This document shows positions 61,942-64,000 of a stretch of 64,000 nucleotides of DNA, in pieces. The translations under genes were made by a program, and so were the position numbers. The number at the start of each line of letters is the position of its first letter. Position 1 is the first letter of the stretch. The notes under the pieces are model-generated. The model was not told the origin of the DNA and made no database searches. It worked only from the letters and a program-made list of their open reading frames with translations. Source of the stretch: Dyadobacter sp. CY261 (GTDB lineage: Bacteria; Bacteroidota; Bacteroidia; Cytophagales; Spirosomataceae); NCBI RefSeq assembly GCF_021440085.1, contig NZ_JAKCPW010000001.1:1054001-1118000 (forward strand), given 5' to 3'.

Positions 61942-63292
61942 GATACGGTTTGTTTAATTTCCAGTCGCTTTGCCCTGTCCTTGCAATTTGTGTAGGCTCT
62001 TCCAGGATACTTCCCTGACTATGAAGCTGCTCCCTTAATACGCGCACTTCCATTTCATTGGCGGCCGCTGAGGTGCGAATTGACTGCACGGCAGCAAGGC
62101 CGGCAGCAGTTCCCATAGCCATGGTCTGTGCCATCGACCGGCAGGAGGCATGCGCATCGTGTGTTGCGGAAAAACAGCGGCCCGCCACCCACACGGTTTG
62201 ACTGGTTTTAGGCACGATCGTGCCGTAAGGAACGCCGTAAATACCGCTTTGAGGAATGTATTCCCAGTGGGTCTCGCTGGCGCCGTCCTTACCCTCCCGG
62301 TGATCTTCAATTGGCGCGCCACAGAGCAGAATGCTGTCATGCGGAATGCTGGCGGCCATGCATTCGTCTTTGGTGAGCCGGTGTTCGCCATACACCCGGC
62401 GCGTTTCGCGAACGCCGATTTGATGCGACAGGCCGATAACTTTGGCATCGGCATAGCCGGGCACTTCTTTGCGGAAAAATGTTTCAAACAGAAATGCCTG
62501 CCGTCGGCCTTCCATTTCCGCCTGGGTTAACTCATTTATATTTAGGGCATTCAGGCCGGCGACCTTCACTGCGACTGTCGATATGCATTTGGGAATGTTC
62601 ATCGCATGTGCCGAGCCTTCCTTGCGCGGTAACGGAAGTGACGTGTCCGCCATGCGCTGCGCCAGCATTTTCTTTCCGCCCGATTTCTCGAACTGGTCCA
62701 ATTCTACATTCGCCATTCGGAATGTGGTCGTCATACTTTGCGCGGGCTCTTTTTGTCCGGCTATTTCGTAGTCAAAACCGGCCAGGTGGCAAAAGTCCGC
62801 GTCGCCCGAGGCGTCGATAACGCGTTGGGGGATGACATTCAGAAAGCCGGATTTGTTCCAGAAAATACATTCATAGCGCCCGTCCGGAAGCACATTTACA
62901 TCAATTAGTGCCGTATGCAGCAGTACTTTGACCCCCGCTTCCAACAGCATCTTGTCCCATATGGCTTTAAGGCGCTCGGGATGATAATTGACCCCGGTCC
63001 CGGCTCCGTAGGTATTGGGCCTTAGGAATACCTCGCCCACATTATCCAGCTCATTCACAACCAGGTCGGGCAGGCCGCCCACGATCTTTTTGGGTGTCTC
63101 ACCAGGTGTAAAAAAGCCATAAAAGGTGTCCAGCATCTGCGTGGAGGTTCCCCCGAAAAACCCGTAGCGTTCCACCAGCAGTACATTGTTCGAAGAAGCC
63201 CGGGCCGCTGCTATGGCTGCCATACAACCGGCCGACCCGGCGCCGATAACGAGAATGTCAATGCCGTGAATCGAATGCGTTGTTGCCGACAT
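61928..63292 (-). CDS. FAD-dependent oxidoreductase (FAD_oxidored family)
   Basis: This flavoprotein has 454 residues. The N-terminal dinucleotide-binding motif is DILVIGAGSAGCMAAIAAAR, followed by VERYGFFGGTSTQMLDTFYG. A middle motif (RVIDASGDADFCHLAGFDYE) is typical of the FAD_oxidored family, and the C-terminal part has VWVAGRCFSATHDAHASCRS, with a final FAD contact. There is no signal peptide. It probably oxidises or reduces a carbohydrate-derived acid or keto group; the exact reaction is unknown. It starts 6 bases after the SIS-domain gene. Confidence 0.9.
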   Translation of the reverse strand: MSATTHSIHGIDILVIGAGSAGCMAAIAAARASSNNVLLVERYGFFGGTSTQMLDTFYGFFTPGETPKKIVGGLPDLVVNELDNVGEVFLRPNTYGAGTGVNYHPERLKAIWDKMLLEAGVKVLLHTALIDVNVLPDGRYECIFWNKSGFLNVIPQRVIDASGDADFCHLAGFDYEIAGQKEPAQSMTTTFRMANVELDQFEKSGGKKMLAQRMADTSLPLPRKEGSAHAMNIPKCISTVAVKVAGLNALNINELTQAEMEGRRQAFLFETFFRKEVPGYADAKVIGLSHQIGVRETRRVYGEHRLTKDECMAASIPHDSILLCGAPIEDHREGKDGASETHWEYIPQSGIYGVPYGTIVPKTSQTVWVAGRCFSATHDAHASCRSMAQTMAMGTAAGLAAVQSIRTSAAANEMEVRVLREQLHSQGSILEEPTQIARTGQSDWKLNKPYHGVH

Positions 63293-63298
63293 AGTTTT

Positions 63299-64000
63299 TC
63301 AGTTTTGGTCGGAAACGTAGCTGGCAATGCCTACTTTTTTATACAATCGTGATACGCGGTGCGCGTGTTCATCATAGGCCGCCTGAAACAATTCGGCTGC
63401 CCTGTCAGCGCCCACCAAAGCGGAGGCCGTCAGCACTTTGGGAGGCGCACCGGCCAGTACGAGCAGATTGGCCAGCTCCGCCTTAATGCAGTTGATAAGC
63501 ATGCACGAGCCGACCGTTGAGCCGGGTGCAACGGGCGTATCCAGTCCCTCAATGCTGACCATGGCATCCCCTGCGGGCGCGCCCGAATCGAGTACAATGT
63601 CACAGAAGTCTTGGAGTTTGAGCCCGTCCTGACGTTTGCTCGTACTGACCTGGGAGTGTTCCATGGAGATGATACCAACGGTCTTAATGCCTTGCTGCTG
63701 AAATAGTTCGGCCAATTCGATCGGGACGACATTGCAGCCCGATGACGAAATGATAATGGCTGAATCCTGGTCTGACAAATCGAAATTGCGCAGGATTTGT
63801 TTGGCAAACCCGCTCACGTTTTCTAAAAACATGGCCTGGCGCTGCCCGTTTGCCCCGACAACCAGGTTATGGAAGGTAAGCGAAAGTTCAACGATGGGAT
63901 TGAATCCCGGAAAAGAGCCATAGCGCGGCCACATTTCTTCCACCATAATGCGGCTATGGCCGCTGCCGAAGATATGGACCATTCGCCCGGCCAGAATAGA
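63299..64000 (-). CDS. SIS-domain protein (N-terminus outside window)
   Basis: This cytoplasmic sugar-isomerase-domain protein is partial: the frame continues past the right edge (SILAGRMVHIFGSGHSRI), so the first residues are missing. It has the SIS signature VHIFGSGHS, then IIISSSGCNVVPIELAELFQ and GIKTVGIISMEHSQ, as in phosphosugar-binding proteins of the UPF0309 type. Such proteins bind or isomerise phosphorylated ketoses/aldoses. It is the first visible gene of the five-gene minus-strand operon; the promoter lies outside the window. Confidence 0.85.
   Translation of the reverse strand, partial: SILAGRMVHIFGSGHSRIMVEEMWPRYGSFPGFNPIVELSLTFHNLVVGANGQRQAMFLENVSGFAKQILRNFDLSDQDSAIIISSSGCNVVPIELAELFQQQGIKTVGIISMEHSQVSTSKRQDGLKLQDFCDIVLDSGAPAGDAMVSIEGLDTPVAPGSTVGSCMLINCIKAELANLLVLAGAPPKVLTASALVGADRAAELFQAAYDEHAHRVSRLYKKVGIASYVSDQN

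Noticed and set aside
1..64000. CRISPR array, tRNA, rRNA or prophage
   Set aside because: No regularly spaced repeats, cloverleaf-type sequences or phage structural genes were recognised on either strand.

Overview
The window looks like a chromosomal segment of a soil or plant-associated Bacteroidota, most likely Cytophagales of the Dyadobacter/Spirosoma type. This is inferred from three SusC/SusD pairs, a FecR/ECF-sigma cassette, a T9SS-sorted protein, promoters of the TTTG...TAnnTTTG kind and moderate GC content. No rRNA, tRNA, CRISPR array, phage or intact transposase was seen.

Region A (1-21,000) is a mixed housekeeping/accessory stretch with an unusual number of gene remnants. It holds: a 1.16 kb block bounded by imperfect 38-bp inverted repeats and carrying a decayed FtsX-type permease; a SulP transporter; an operon of spondin-domain lipoprotein, broken YHS protein and DoxX protein, divergent from a two-component system; a VOC protein; a GlxA-type AraC regulator; a lipoprotein with a heme-c motif and FG-GAP repeats; a BlaI/BlaR1-like/serine hydrolase operon with an operator overlapping its promoter; an NTF2-like secreted protein; a PIF1-like helicase; and a T9SS cargo protein.

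Region B (20,993-58,722) is a large polysaccharide utilisation locus, almost entirely on the plus strand. It opens with a divergent IclR regulator and SusCD pair 1. A beta-propeller/glycosidase fusion, an SSS symporter and a paralogous glycosidase follow. Next is a hexuronate operon: uronate isomerase, SDR-type D-mannonate oxidoreductase, RraA-family protein, mannonate dehydratase. An ECF sigma/FecR pair then precedes an STN-containing SusC with its SusD (pair 2), an abbreviated SusC with its SusD (pair 3), a GH10 xylanase, a parallel beta-helix protein of PL9/DUF1565 type, two GH28-like proteins, a barrel/SUMF1 fusion and a GH36-like alpha-galactosidase. Together they fit degradation of a glucuronate- and/or galacturonate-bearing plant polymer (glucuronoxylan plus pectin). 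Uptake would be through SusCD and the symporter, with conversion of glucuronate to 2-keto-3-deoxygluconate (KDG). No KDG kinase or KDPG aldolase is present here; the RraA-family protein is the one candidate for a following aldolase step.

Region C (58,796-64,000, minus strand, running off the right edge) is a tightly packed operon: SIS-domain protein, FAD-dependent oxidoreductase, phosphotriesterase-family protein, Gfo/Idh/MocA oxidoreductase and a Tat-exported TIM-barrel sugar isomerase/epimerase. I do not recognise this combination as a described pathway; it is the strongest candidate for an uncharacterised sugar or sugar-acid route in the window.
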